64,000 nt of DNA from Vicia villosa. Its lineage: Eukaryota; Streptophyta; Magnoliopsida; Fabales; Fabaceae. The position numbers and the translations under genes were made by a program. A model generated the notes under the pieces. It did no database searches and had not been told where the DNA came from. It saw only the letters and a list, made by a program, of their open reading frames with translations. Positions 50,345-61,532 of this stretch are shown piece by piece (the stretch's first letter is position 1; each line of letters begins with the position of its first letter). The stretch covers positions 55,502,336 to 55,566,335 of the forward strand of contig NC_081183.1 in NCBI RefSeq assembly GCF_029867415.1. The letters are read 5' to 3'.

Positions 50345-50730
50345 ATAGAGCGAAAGGTTGAGGGGTCAGGACGGTCAAAGGTTAAAATCAATAGAGCGAA
50401 AGTTTGAGATCTTTAACCAGATAGTAGACATAGGACATTAGTTTTAAGGATGGCGAAAGCGTATTAAAACTGATTGGAACTTATTTATTTTCAAAAATTG
50501 TTTTTACACTCGAGCGGGATGGCGAAAGCGTACGTTAGAGTTATTAGCTTGCTCCGAGTCAACAGAGCGAAAGTTTGAGATTAGGAGATTTAAATAGATA
50601 ACAACCTCGTAAAATAGGCATTTTATTAATTACATTGTTTCCAAAAAGCTCTTTTAAAATCTAATGGGATGGCGAAAGCGTACATTAGGATTAGGATAGT
50701 AGTCTGAATCAACAGAGCGAAAGTTTGAGA
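50345..50730 (+). repeat. Alternating direct repeats in the R/U5 part of the LTR
   Basis: Two words alternate: 'caa(t/c)agagcgaaagtttgag' (near 50,343, 50,388, 50,558, 50,709) and 'gggatggcgaaagcgta' (near 50,450, 50,517, 50,669). Both share gcgaaag. The same block is in the right LTR. Confidence 0.8.
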
Positions 50731-51044
50731 CGAGGATTTTTAATCAATGGAACTAGTAAAGATTTTTAATTTAATTATGCAAAAGCCAATGGACCTTCGG
50801 ATTACCTTTAGTTAAACGAAATACATACTGATACCTGTCTTTTATTATTATTCTTTATCTTCCCACAATCACTTTCCCTTAGGAACAATCGAAATTTTGG
50901 TACTCCTAGCTTTACATAGTAACCTTAGATAACGGTAGATCGATTCATAGTCCCTGTGGATTCGATATCTTTTAAAACTACACGACACGACTGTGCACTT
51001 GCAGTTATCAGATTTATAGACACGTAAAGTCGCGATCAAGTTTT

Positions 51045-51062
51045 TGGCGCTGTTGCCGGGGA
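51045..51062 (+). promoter_or_regulatory. Primer-binding site for tRNA-Asp
   Basis: TGGCGCTGTTGCCGGGGA lies 6 nt after the left LTR and is complementary to the 3' end of plant tRNA-Asp(GTC) including CCA. The one difference (T for C at the seventh base) still allows a G-U pair. tRNA-Asp priming is characteristic of Athila. Confidence 0.9.
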
Positions 51063-51140
51063 CTATTTAAGTCGATATCGTAACTCACTGTTACACCGTA
51101 GAGACTAGGATAATTCTTCCCTTTCTTTCTGAACGATTGT

Positions 51141-54100
51141 ATGCCAAATACTCGTTCAGAAGGAGGAGACTTAATACAACGAATTAACGAGATCGAACGT
51201 TTCATTAACGTTAAACGTCGAGCTCGCAATCTTCCCGAAGTAGAAGAAATTCCGATTAATCAGGAATTGATTTTTACTGATCAAATTAATCAAATCATCC
51301 CGAAGTTAGAGATGGCTGCTATTCGTCCTCTTAGAGACTATGCCGCTCCTTCGCGCGCTGAACCGCATTCAAGTATCGCACCACCTGCGATTGAGGCAAA
51401 CAATTTCGAACTGAAACCTTCGCTGGTCCAAGCTGTTCAACAGAATCAATTCTCTGGAAGCCCTGTAGACGACCCCAATCTCCATTTATCTGTGTTCGTG
51501 CAATACGCCGACACTATCAAAGCCAACAACGTTAGTTCCGAAGCTATTCGATTACGCCTTTTCCCTTTCTCCTTGAGAGATAGAGCGAGAGCGTGGCTTC
51601 AATCCCTGCCTTCCAATTCCATAACTACGTGGGACGAATTGAAGAGAGTATTCTTAGCTAGATATTTTCCGCCTAGCAAAACTGCTATGCTTAGAGGTCA
51701 AATCAACGGATTTACCCAGAAAGATAATGAATCACTCTTCGAAGCTTGGGAACGTTACAAGGACATGCTTAGAATATGCCCTCATCATGGACTCGAACCA
51801 TGGCTTATCATCCATACTTTCTATGGTGGTCTCTTATATAACACTAAAATGACTATAGATGCCGCTGCTGGCGGAGCATTAATGGACAAACCCCATGATG
51901 AAGCATACAAACTCATAGAGAACATGGCACAAAACCATTACCAATGGGGTGGAGAACGAGCCGCTCTAGAGAAAGCCCAAACCAAAGGAGGAATGTACGA
52001 AATAAGTGGTATAGACCGCGTTAACGCTAAAGTAGACGCTTTAACTCAAAAGATCGAGAACTTAACCATCACTCCTTCAGCCACCGCTGCCACTGTAACA
52101 CCTAACTGCGAGATTTGTGGATTGACTGGACATGTAGTTGCTGAATGCCAACTCTTGACTGGAGTCCCATCTGATCAAGTAAACTACGCTCAAGGAAACC
52201 CTTATTCTAACACGTACAACCCTGGATGGAAAAACCACCCGAACTTTTCTTATAAGAACAATAATGTGTTGTACGCGCCTGGACAAGCACCTGCTGTACC
52301 ACCTGGCTACCAAAAAGCGCCTGTAGCTGCTCAAAACACCCCTAGGAAGTCAAATCTAGAAATCATGATGGAGAACTTCATAGCTTCCCAACAACAAACC
52401 AATAAGGACTTCCTGAATCAAAACATCCATAATAGCGAGCAACTAAAACAACTATCGAACAAAGTAGATGCTTTAGCTACGCATAACAAAATGTTAGAAA
52501 CTCAAATCTCACAAGTAGCTCAACAACAAGCACCTATTGCTGCCCCTGCTGGCACGTTTCCTGCTCAACCTCAACCCAATCCTAAAGGACATGCGAACGC
52601 GATAACACTACGAAGTGGAACGAATTACGATGGACCCATAGATCCTAGAACTCAAAACGTACCCATGTCACAACAAGAGCCAAAGGAAACCAAAAAGAAA
52701 ACAACTGACGAACAAACTGCTAAGACTGATGAGAACAATAACGAAGTGGAACCCGAAAAAGAGAAACCTTATGTTCCACCACCACCTTATAAGCCACCAA
52801 TTCCTTACCCTCAGAGATTAGCTAAATCAAAAACCGAAGCGCAATTTAAAAGATTTGTAGAACTTCTGAAGCAATTAAACATAACCATACCATTCACAGA
52901 AGCCATAACTGAGATGCCTTCGTACGCTAAGTTCTTAAAAGAAATCTTATCAAACAAAAAGAAACTCGAGGATAACGAAACTATAACGCTTACCGCTGAA
53001 TGTAGCGCTATCATCCAAAATAACATGCCTCCAAAACTGAAAGACCCTGGTAGTTTCTCTATACCCTGCGTAATTGGAAAAACCATCATAGAGAAAGCCT
53101 TGTGCGACTTAGGAGCTAGTGTTAGTTTGATGCCTCTTTCGACCTGTAAGAAACTCAATCTAGGTGAGCTTAAAGCAACGAGAATGTCTCTTCAACTAGC
53201 TGACCGTTCAGTTAAGTACCCTGTAGGAATGTTAGAGAATATCCCTGTTCGTGTAGGTCAATTCTACATCCCAACTGACTTCATCATTATGGATATCCAA
53301 GAAGATTCTAACATCCCGATCATATTAGGAAGACCATTTTTAGCAACCGCTGGTGCAATTATAGATGTAAAGCGAGGAAAGCTTACTTTCGAAGTAGGAG
53401 AAGAGAAAATAGAATTTATACTTTCCCAATTCCTAAAAGCACCTTCTATAATTGACACATGCTGTTCTGCTGACATAATCGAAGAGTGTGTCAAGGAAAT
53501 AAAATCCGAACCAAATAAGGAAACCGAAATCCTAAGAATTCCTATGCCGCCAATTCTTGAAGATGACAACTGGCGTGAGGAATATCAAGATAACCACCTG
53601 AGTGAATGCTTAGCCTTAACTCTCGATCCTATACCTGGACCTAAGAAACCTGCTATAGAGCTGAAGACACTTCCTACCGATCTTAGATACGAATTTCTAG
53701 ACGAAGAACTAAACCGACCAGTTATAGTGAACGCCAACTTAGGACGAACCGAGACTGAAAAATTACTTAATGTCCTAAGAAAATACCCTACCGCTTTAGG
53801 ATATAACATATCAGATCTGAAAGGTATAAGCCCGTCTCTGTGTATGCACCGCATTATGCTCGAAGACGATAGTAAAACCTCTAGGGAACATCAAAGGCGA
53901 ATAAATCCTATTATGAGCGATGTGGTTAAAAAGGAAATCCAAAAACTGCTAGAAGCTGGAATAATATATCCTATATCCGATAGTAAATGGGTTAGCCCTG
54001 TTCACGTCGTACCAAAGAAAGGAGGAGTCACTGTGATCACTAATGCAAAAGGAGAATCTGTAGCACAACGTACCCAAACTGGATGGAGAATGTGCATTGA

Positions 54101-56633
54101 CTATAGGAAGCTAAACAAAGCTACCTGAAAAGACCATTTCCCTTCACCTTTCATAGATCAAATGCTCGAACGCCTAGCTAAACACTCGCATTTTTGTTAT
54201 CTGGATGGATACTCCGGATTTTTCCAAATTCCTATCCACCCTGACGACCAAGAGAAGACCACATTCACCTGTCCTTATGGTACATTCGCTTATAGACGAA
54301 TGCCTTTTGGACTCTGCAATGCACCCGCGACCTTCCAAAGATGCATGATGGCAATATTTGCCGACTTCCTAGATGGAATAATGGAGGTCTTTATGGACGA
54401 CTTCTCTGTCTGTGGAGGAAGTTTTGAAACATGTTTAGAAAACCTTGAAATGGTGCTTAAACGATGCGTAAGCGTAAACCTAGTCCTTAATTGGGAAAAA
54501 TGTCATTTCATGGTTCGACAAGGAATTGTACTTGGACACATTGTATCCGATAGAGGAATCGAAGTTGATAAAGCAAAAATCGAAATTATCGAAAACCTTC
54601 AACCTCCCAAAACCGTTAGAGAAATAAGAAGTTTTCTGGGACACGCTGGTTTTTACCGACGCTTCATTAAGGATTTCTCTAAAATAACCAAACCCTTAAC
54701 TGAACTACTTATGAAAGACGCCGAATTTATTTTCACCGATAAATGCACTGGAGCATTTCAAACGCTTAAACGAGCATTAATCTCTGCGCCAATTATGCAA
54801 CCTCCCGACTGGAATGAGCCTTTCGAAATAATGTGTGACGCAAGTGATTATGCTGTAGGAGCCGTTCTAGGACAAAGAAAAGATAAGAAACTACATGTCA
54901 TATATTATGCGAGTAGAACCCTAGACGAAGCTCAGATGAATTATGCCACGACAGAAAAAGAATTATTAGCTGTCGTATTTGCATTAGACAAATTCCGTTC
55001 TTACCTGGTAGGAGCCAAAATAATCATATACACTGACCACGCCGCCATTAGGTACCTCCTAACCAAAAAGGACGCCAAACCAAGACTTTTGAGATGGATC
55101 TTGTTACTACAAGAGTTCGACCTGGAAATTAAAGATAAGAAGGGCACTGAAAATGTCGTAGCAGATCACCTCTCTCGTTTGGAAAATCTGAAACCCGAAC
55201 AAGTACCAATTGACGATGATTTCCCTTATGAAAGACTCATCGCCCAATTAGAAGCAAATGAATTCGAACCGTACCGTCCAAACTCTGAAACCAACAAATT
55301 AGCAGAAATAGCTTTAGCCCGATCTGACGCACCTTGGTATGCAGATTTCGTAAACTACCTAGCTGCTGGTGTGCTTCCCCCTGATCTAAGTTACCAACAG
55401 AAGAATAAATTCTTCCATGACCTAAAACATTACTATTGGGACGACCCACTCTTGTTCAAAAGAGGCCCCGATGGAATCTTTAGACGTTGTGTACCCGAAG
55501 AAGAAATAAGAAGCATAATTACACACTGCCATTCTGCACCGTGTGGAGGACACCATAGCACATCTAGAACCTGCGCCAAAATCCTTCAATCTGGACTCTT
55601 CTGGCCCAACCTGTGGAAAGACGTTTATTTTGCTGTACTAAGCTGTGATAGATGCCAACGAACTGGAAACATTTCAAGACGCGATGAAATGCCTCAAAAA
55701 GGCATTCAAGAAGTAGAAATATTTGACGTCTGGGGAATAGACTTCATGGGACCGTTTCCGTCGTCGTTTGGAAATCAATATATACTCGTAGCCGTCGATT
55801 ACGTTTCAAAATGGATAGAAGCTATTGCTTCTCCTACAAACGATACACGAGTAGTTATCAAACTTTTCAAAAACGTCATCTTTCCTAGGTTCGGTGTGCC
55901 AAGATTGGTAATTAGCGATGGTGGTTCCCATTTCATTTCAAGAATACTTGAGAAACTCCTTCGAAAATATGGAGTGAATCACCGAATAGCCACACCATAC
56001 CATCCACAAACAAGCGGTCAAGTAGAAGTATCTAACCGCGAAATAAAACAAATATTGGAGAAAACTGTTGCTATATCTAGGAAAGATTGGTCAACCAAGC
56101 TAAATGAAGCTTTATGGGCTTATAGAACAGCTTTCAAAACTCCAATAGGAACTACCCCATTCAAACTAGTTTATGGAAAATCATGCCACCTACCGGTAGA
56201 GTTAGAACATAAAGCCTACTGGGCTATTAAGAACTTAAACCTAAACTACACTGCCGCTGGTGAGAAACGACTTCTAGACATAAACGAATTAGAAGAACTT
56301 AGACAAGACGCTTACGAAAACGCCAAAATCTATAAAGAGCGAACGAAAAAATGGCACGACAAGCGTATGTCTAGGAAAAATTTTAGCATAGGCGATAAAG
56401 TACTTTTATTTAATTCTAGACTAAAATTATTTCCTGGTAAGTTACGATCTAGATGGTCTGGCCCTTTCGAAATAACTAACATATTTCCTAGTGGAGCGAT
56501 AGAAATCAAAGGAGAAACCGTCAAACCTTTTGTCGTAAATGGGCAACGTCTTAAGTACTACCATCATCTCGAATACGATGAAAACATCGAAGTTTTTAAA
56601 CTTGACGAACTGCCCGCTCTTTCGAAAAAATAG
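51141..56633 (+). CDS. gag-pol: Athila-type Gag-Pol polyprotein, interrupted by one TGA
   Basis: A single frame of 1,830 codons, the first ATG after the primer-binding site. Gag core lies at about residues 110-235 ([25 protein letters not shown]), with a zinc knuckle C323-C326-H331-C336. Low-complexity Gln- and Pro-rich segments follow. Protease is centred on DLGAS at 656-660, the Athila variant of the D-T/S-G motif. RT runs about 950-1150 with CIDYRKLN and catalytic FMDD at 1084-1087. RNase H has D1233, E1274 and D1299. Integrase has a zinc-binding H/C region (about 1460-1505) and the triad D1534, D1593, E1629, with 35 residues between the last two. Codon 996 (54126-54128) is TGA where relatives have CGA in 'NKATRKDHF', a C-to-T change at a CpG. 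The stop sits between conserved RT motifs, so mutation is likelier than programmed readthrough. Products would form the virus-like particle and carry out reverse transcription and integration. Confidence 0.95.
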
Positions 56634-56985
56634 TTTTCTATTTTAAAATCGTCGAGCTTACGACATTAAACAAAGCGCTTGGTGGGAGACAACCCACATT
56701 TATTTATTCTTTTTATTTTATTTTTAATTTTTAACCTTTAATTTTCATTTAATTATTCTATTTTTAATTATTCTAAATTTTAATTTTCCTAATTTTTCAT
56801 ACATCTTATAATAATTATTATAATTATAGCCGCTATCTTAATTCGAGAAAATACTTCCTTTTTATAATTATAATTATTATTATAACTTGTTTTATTTAAT
56901 TTTTTTTTTAAATGAACACTAGCCTAGTTCTAACTTAATCTTAATATTTTCAACTTCTAGGTTTTTCACTTAACTACTAACTACG
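56634..56985 (+). promoter_or_regulatory. Pol-ORF A spacer: conserved hairpin and splice acceptor
   Basis: Just after the Gag-Pol stop, GTGGG-AGACAA-CCCAC (56682-56697) forms a 5-bp stem with a 6-nt loop. The remainder is AT-rich. A branch-point-like CTAAC (56930-56934), a pyrimidine-biased tract and CTTCTAG ending at 56960 make a plausible 3' splice site 25 nt before the ORF A start codon. Confidence 0.5.
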
Positions 56986-58368
56986 ATGCAAGAAGTTGAT
57001 AATATGGAAGTTGTGTTCCGTAGTAGAGGACAAGAAGCAAGATTTAACAAGCTGGCTGAAAGACACATGGAGTTGACTTGCTATCCTCACCAACCAACTA
57101 TGGTGAAACTTGGTATCGAAGAAAGCATCCTACACCTGCTTAACCAAATTGGTTGGACTGGTTCTCACTTGTTCCGCAAGTTTAGCACTTACCGGAAGCT
57201 CACTCTGGAATTCTTGAGCTCCCTGACCTATCTTCCAAACTGTGGACAAGGGCTGAGAAAAGGAGTTATTCTCTTTAGACTCTTTGGTATGGAGTTTAAT
57301 TTCTGCATCCGAGATTTTGCTGAAATGTTAGAACTACCTCATGGACCTGATGCATACGCCAAAGTAGCTGAAGAAAATCTTCCATACTGGGAGTTGGAAA
57401 AATACTGGGGCAAGATCACTGGAAACGACAACCCTGAAGAGAATGAATTTCAATCTGAGAACATCCACAATCCTGCTTTCCGCTACTTTCACAAGATCCT
57501 TGCTCACTATATTTTTGGAAAGCCTGATAATGTCACTGAAGTTACTAGAGAAGAGTTATTCATCATGTTCTGCACCTCTCAGAATCGCCCGGTCAATGCC
57601 ATCGCATTCATGCTAACAAACTTCGAGCGCATCACGCAAGACGAAGTTTCACCCATTAGGATCGGCGGATTTGTCACTATGATTGCTAATGCCATAGGAA
57701 TGAGAGTGCCTTTGCTTAGATTGACACCTTATGGTACCCATACCTCTATGGACATCAATTTCTGCTTTAATCGAGGTATCATCGGTAATCTTGGACCTGA
57801 TCGTTTTGAATTGCTCATTGATAACAAAGTTTGGTATCAGTTCACCTTACCGAATCCTAGGACGAGTGTGCACAACCCTGCCAACTGGCTTTACTATGGT
57901 CAGATTCCTGAGAGAGAGCCATCACCTGAAACTCCTCAAGCTTATGAACATTTTGATGAGGAAATGTCTGAATCTGAACCTGAAACACCTCCTGGTTACT
58001 ATGAACCTAATCCTGTTGATGAACCCATTCCTGATTATGAACCTCTTCCTGTTGATGAACCTATATCCGAGTATGAGCCTGAAACTCGTTCTGAAAATTC
58101 CGTTGATGATTACACTGTTGATATGACTGATGTCGAGCTCGAGCAACAACAACCCGCTACATCTACCGCATCGGTGAATCAAAGAATGCCTAATCTGAAT
58201 ACGCACGAGCAAGCCATCACTGCGCTACAACAAGATGTACAACATGTGCGCAACGAGCTACACACTTTGCAAATGCAGTTCTTCGATTTTATCGACACCG
58301 TAAATGCTCAGTTCGACGAAGTTTTCAAACACATTCAGTCTAATGAGCACAACAATAGACGTGGCTAG
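56986..58368 (+). CDS. Athila extra ORF A (ATHILA-ORF-like protein, 460 aa)
   Basis: The ORF follows pol, the position often called 'env-like' in Athila. It has a globular region (about residues 15-315) with LEFLSSLTYLPN, FRLFGMEFNF, IHNPAFRYFHKILAHYIFG, RIGGFVTMIANAIG and NWLYYG. Then comes an acidic, proline-rich linker (about 320-385) with repeated PVDEPI..YEP, a Gln/Ser stretch and a heptad-like coiled coil (about 405-450). I see no signal peptide, no transmembrane segment and no furin-like site, so nothing in the sequence supports an envelope. It resembles what I recall of the ATHILA ORF-1 family, whose function is not established. Expression could be from a spliced RNA using the acceptor at 56,960. 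It is collinear with ORF B. Confidence 0.85.
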   Translation: MQEVDNMEVVFRSRGQEARFNKLAERHMELTCYPHQPTMVKLGIEESILHLLNQIGWTGSHLFRKFSTYRKLTLEFLSSLTYLPNCGQGLRKGVILFRLFGMEFNFCIRDFAEMLELPHGPDAYAKVAEENLPYWELEKYWGKITGNDNPEENEFQSENIHNPAFRYFHKILAHYIFGKPDNVTEVTREELFIMFCTSQNRPVNAIAFMLTNFERITQDEVSPIRIGGFVTMIANAIGMRVPLLRLTPYGTHTSMDINFCFNRGIIGNLGPDRFELLIDNKVWYQFTLPNPRTSVHNPANWLYYGQIPEREPSPETPQAYEHFDEEMSESEPETPPGYYEPNPVDEPIPDYEPLPVDEPISEYEPETRSENSVDDYTVDMTDVELEQQQPATSTASVNQRMPNLNTHEQAITALQQDVQHVRNELHTLQMQFFDFIDTVNAQFDEVFKHIQSNEHNNRRG

Positions 58369-59146
58369 ATGTTACCGTATTAGTCTATTAGATTTTATTT
58401 CTAGTTTTAGTAATTTTTATTCCTAGTTAGATTTTCATTTTTTCTGCGCTTTTACTTTCTGCTTCTGTTAACACTCAGTACTGGTTTAATATTAAATGCA
58501 AAATTCTTTTGATTACTACTACTGTGTTATATTACACTGCTATTGACTGCTATATATACTTGCCTGGTTATCATTTTTGCTGTTAATAGTATTTAAATTC
58601 GACACTGTTCTGAACTGATGGACAATTCATGGTATCTGTCAGCACTGTCTGGTCACATGCATGCGTGACCCACTTGCCTACAACAGGAGACGCACGTCTC
58701 CATCTGTGTGGGGCCAGCTGACAAGAACCAGGGGACAGGAGACGCACGTCTCCATGCTCTGCCCCAGCAGACTGACTGCCTGAGACGCACGTCTCCCAAG
58801 GCCAGCAGTCTGCATTTGACCATGCAGACCATTTTTCTTTCCCTCTTGAATTTTGAATTTGAATTTCAAAATTCACTCTTCCTCATTCTTCCCCTATTTA
58901 TTCCATTTAAACTCCATAAACCTCATTCATCCTCCATCATTCACCTCTTAAACTCCATTCATTTCCCACTTTTCTATTCTATTCAAACTTCAAACACCAC
59001 CATTAATCCATTTTAATTCTCCATTAACCACACCATTTTCAAACCTCACTATAAAACCACACCACCACCACTCTTCTTCTTCACAACTTTCAAACCATTC
59101 TCTATTTTTCTACACTACATTTCTATTTTTCATTTCCATACTCACC
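58369..59146 (+). promoter_or_regulatory. Intergenic region with LTR-like promoter features before ORF B
   Basis: Three GAGACGCACGTCTC palindromes (58687-58700, 58739-58752, 58782-58795) are followed by ccaaggccagcagtctgca, similar to the LTR's ccaagccagtctgca after its last palindrome. Then come a C/T-rich stretch, a TATA box at 59050-59056 and a CT- and A-rich leader to the ATG. It looks like an internal promoter built from, or sharing descent with, LTR U3 sequence. Confidence 0.6.
59050..59056 (+). promoter_or_regulatory. TATA box upstream of ORF B
   Basis: TATAAAA in cactataaaaccacacc, 91 bp before the ORF B ATG. The implied start near 59,080 would give a leader of about 65 nt rich in CTTCTT and CAAAC words, typical of plant 5' UTRs. 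Confidence 0.55.
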
Positions 59147-60508
59147 ATGCCTCCACGTTCATTAATCCGTAGTGAACGTCCCGAGCGACCACCTCCCGAC
59201 CTTTCAAACATTATCTTCCGAGATGATGACAATGATGCTCAACGAACAAAATATGTCGCCTTCTACGAACGTTCGGTTGTTCCCACAAAATTTGTGAACA
59301 CCGAGTGTCTAGAAACTTTGGGTCTCATTGATGGTGTTACCCGTTTGCTCACTAAATCTAGCCTCCACCATCTTTGTACCGAACCCGTACCTACTTATGA
59401 GCCGCTCGTCTTAGAATTTTTGAGTTCTTTCAACTACGACACTCCCTCTAATCAACCACTCTCAACCGGTAGCATCCAATTTCGGATGTTCAACCGTGAA
59501 TATGCTCTAGATCAAGATGTCGTAGCTTCATATTTGCATTTTAATCATGCACCAATTTCTCACCGCTCAATCTTTCAAGAACTCAATGGTCGATCCTGGG
59601 AGGATCTCGCTTTTGAATTTTGGTTCCATCTCACTGGAGAAAATCCTACCGGTTGGAGAGCTCTCCATGCTTCTCACATTCAAAACCCCGCTATACGTTA
59701 TTTTCAATGTGTCTTGGGGCATACCATTTTTGCGAGATCTAACAACCACAAGGTAAACCAAAATGAATTATTTTTCCTTTATTGTGCGCTTAACAATATT
59801 CGTTTCAATGCCGCACCGTTTATGTTCCAACACATCCAAGGTTTAGTCAACGCCCCCGCTACAAATCCATTCTTGCTTGGCGGCATTATTACTACCTTGG
59901 CCTGTGCTTTAGGTCTTGGTGACGAGCTCCTCTCAATCTCACATCTCATGAAGCCTGCTCAGTCACTCGATCTCACCTACTGCCGTGACTCCCACTTGGT
60001 TTCACCCCACCATGATGGCCGATACACTTTGGTCGTCAACAAAGTTCCTATTCCTTATGTCATCCTTCCATGCCCTGAAAGAATCAACATCCGTTATGTT
60101 CAACGTTGGAGGCTTATTGAAGACAACCCTCAAGATGACCAACAAGAACATCCTAATGAACCTATGGATGCAAATGAAGAAGAACTCAACCAAGGGCAAG
60201 CTGATGTCAACCAACCTCCTCCAAACAACCCTCCGCCTATCACTCTTGAAGCCATGTATGCTGCTATTCAACGCCAAGATCAACTCGTTCAAGCTATGCA
60301 GACAAACCAAACTGAAACAATTAGGCTCATCCGAGAGATGCAACAGGAGCACCGTGACTATGCTATTAGGAACGAAAGTCAATACGCTGAAATTGCTACA
60401 TATTTGCATGATCTTGACATTCGTGTGAACGACTCTCATCCTGATAGACGTCGCCGTGTTCGTACAAGAGGCGCGAGCAGTTCTCGAAACCGCAACAATG
60501 AGGAGTAG
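59147..60508 (+). CDS. Athila extra ORF B, paralogue of ORF A (453 aa)
   Basis: The start ATG has a good plant context (caccATGCC). The globular region (about residues 20-320) aligns block by block with ORF A: LEFLSSFNYD, FRMFNREYALD, GENPTGW, IQNPAIRYFQCVLGHTIFA, LLGGIITTLACALG and RYVQRWRLI. As in ORF A an acidic Asn/Gln/Pro linker follows (about 325-375), then a helical, coiled-coil-like stretch (about 378-430). The tail is strongly basic (RRRRVRTR), unlike ORF A, and could bind nucleic acid or act as a nuclear localisation signal. There is no signal peptide or membrane segment. Divergence from ORF A is large, so the duplication is old relative to this insertion. Function unknown. Confidence 0.85.
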   Translation: MPPRSLIRSERPERPPPDLSNIIFRDDDNDAQRTKYVAFYERSVVPTKFVNTECLETLGLIDGVTRLLTKSSLHHLCTEPVPTYEPLVLEFLSSFNYDTPSNQPLSTGSIQFRMFNREYALDQDVVASYLHFNHAPISHRSIFQELNGRSWEDLAFEFWFHLTGENPTGWRALHASHIQNPAIRYFQCVLGHTIFARSNNHKVNQNELFFLYCALNNIRFNAAPFMFQHIQGLVNAPATNPFLLGGIITTLACALGLGDELLSISHLMKPAQSLDLTYCRDSHLVSPHHDGRYTLVVNKVPIPYVILPCPERINIRYVQRWRLIEDNPQDDQQEHPNEPMDANEEELNQGQADVNQPPPNNPPPITLEAMYAAIQRQDQLVQAMQTNQTETIRLIREMQQEHRDYAIRNESQYAEIATYLHDLDIRVNDSHPDRRRRVRTRGASSSRNRNNEE

Positions 60509-61532
60509 TTCTTATGCACTGAGGACATTGCATCATCTAAGTCTGGGGGAGTCGTATTATTTCTATTTCCTTTAGTTTTATTTTTCCCTTCAGTTATTTC
60601 CCTTCCTTGTAATGTTTTTCAAATTCAATAAAGAATATTTATGGAATTTAAGTCTTATATGTATAATTCCGTAGTTATTTCAATTTCTTCCATTTTCTTG
60701 AGCCATAACAAAAATTTTGCTCCTAGACGATAAACGCAAACCCCACACGTTCGAGAAATACAAAGCTACTCAAACACTCAATGCATTGAAACTGAATATA
60801 GTCAATATCCTTATTGTCCCAACACTCTAAAACCCCCAAGTATGCGTAACCGATTTGAATACCCGTTATACCAAAATCATCGACTTTAAGTTTTGAAATA
60901 ACCCTTAGTAGTTTATTCTAGCAGTCGGCACCGTCTTAGATACAAACTACGCAGAGAGTCGATGAATATAAGTGTATGATCCTCATAATAATAATTATGT
61001 GCTTAACCATAAGAAGAAATGTGCCTACTAGGTAAGGTGATCCTCACAAGATCATTTAACCTAACGGTCGCAAATCTCAAATACAAAGAATTTAAAAACT
61101 CACTGTCGATAAGTTCAGAAGTCATCTGGTAATGAACTTGGTAGGAAGGACTATTGTCCGATTCCCTACAATCTACAAGTGAGTGCTAAGGAGTATACCA
61201 CATATTGTGCCAGAACTCCATGAGAAGGATCATAGTCACTAACCGACTACTCTGCTATGTGCGTGTCAAGATAATGGGCTTAATGTGATTGCGCGCGAAT
61301 GAAAAGGGTGAAACATGATGACGAGTCAAAAAGGTCGAGCTATAATGGCATGATTCGGATTGGTATGCATACTGGGAGTTATTTAGTGTTGTTACTATAG
61401 GTTTATTGCTAGAATCATTATCATTATTTCCGAATAAGAACACTATGTAGCTGAGTATGACCGAACGACGTGGTGGAAGTGTGTTTCATTTATCTTTATC
61501 TTATTATTTTGCTTGAGGACAAGCAAAGGTTC
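60509..61532 (+). other. Noncoding 3' region with an internal polypurine-like motif
   Basis: GAGGAC, 12 nt, then AAGTCTGGGGGA occurs at 60521-60550, matching exactly in spacing the motif at the true polypurine tract (61515-61544). An AATAAA at 60628-60633 could end an ORF B transcript. The rest (60,660-61,510) shows no gene. Confidence 0.6.

Larger units (their letters stand above)
49283..51038 (+). repeat. Athila left LTR
   Basis: TGATAACACG...CGCGATCA. In order: four GAGACGCACGTCTC palindromes (49601-49740), a TATA box (49796-49803), and a block of alternating direct repeats (50,345-50,730). Short ORFs inside it are not genes. Confidence 0.95.

Noticed and set aside
54126..54128. Programmed stop-codon readthrough between gag and pol
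   Set aside because: The stop falls within conserved reverse transcriptase motifs, not at a gag-pol border, and fits a CpG transition.
56986..60508. Retroviral envelope genes
   Set aside because: Position fits the historical 'env-like' label, but no signal peptide, membrane segment or cleavage site is seen.
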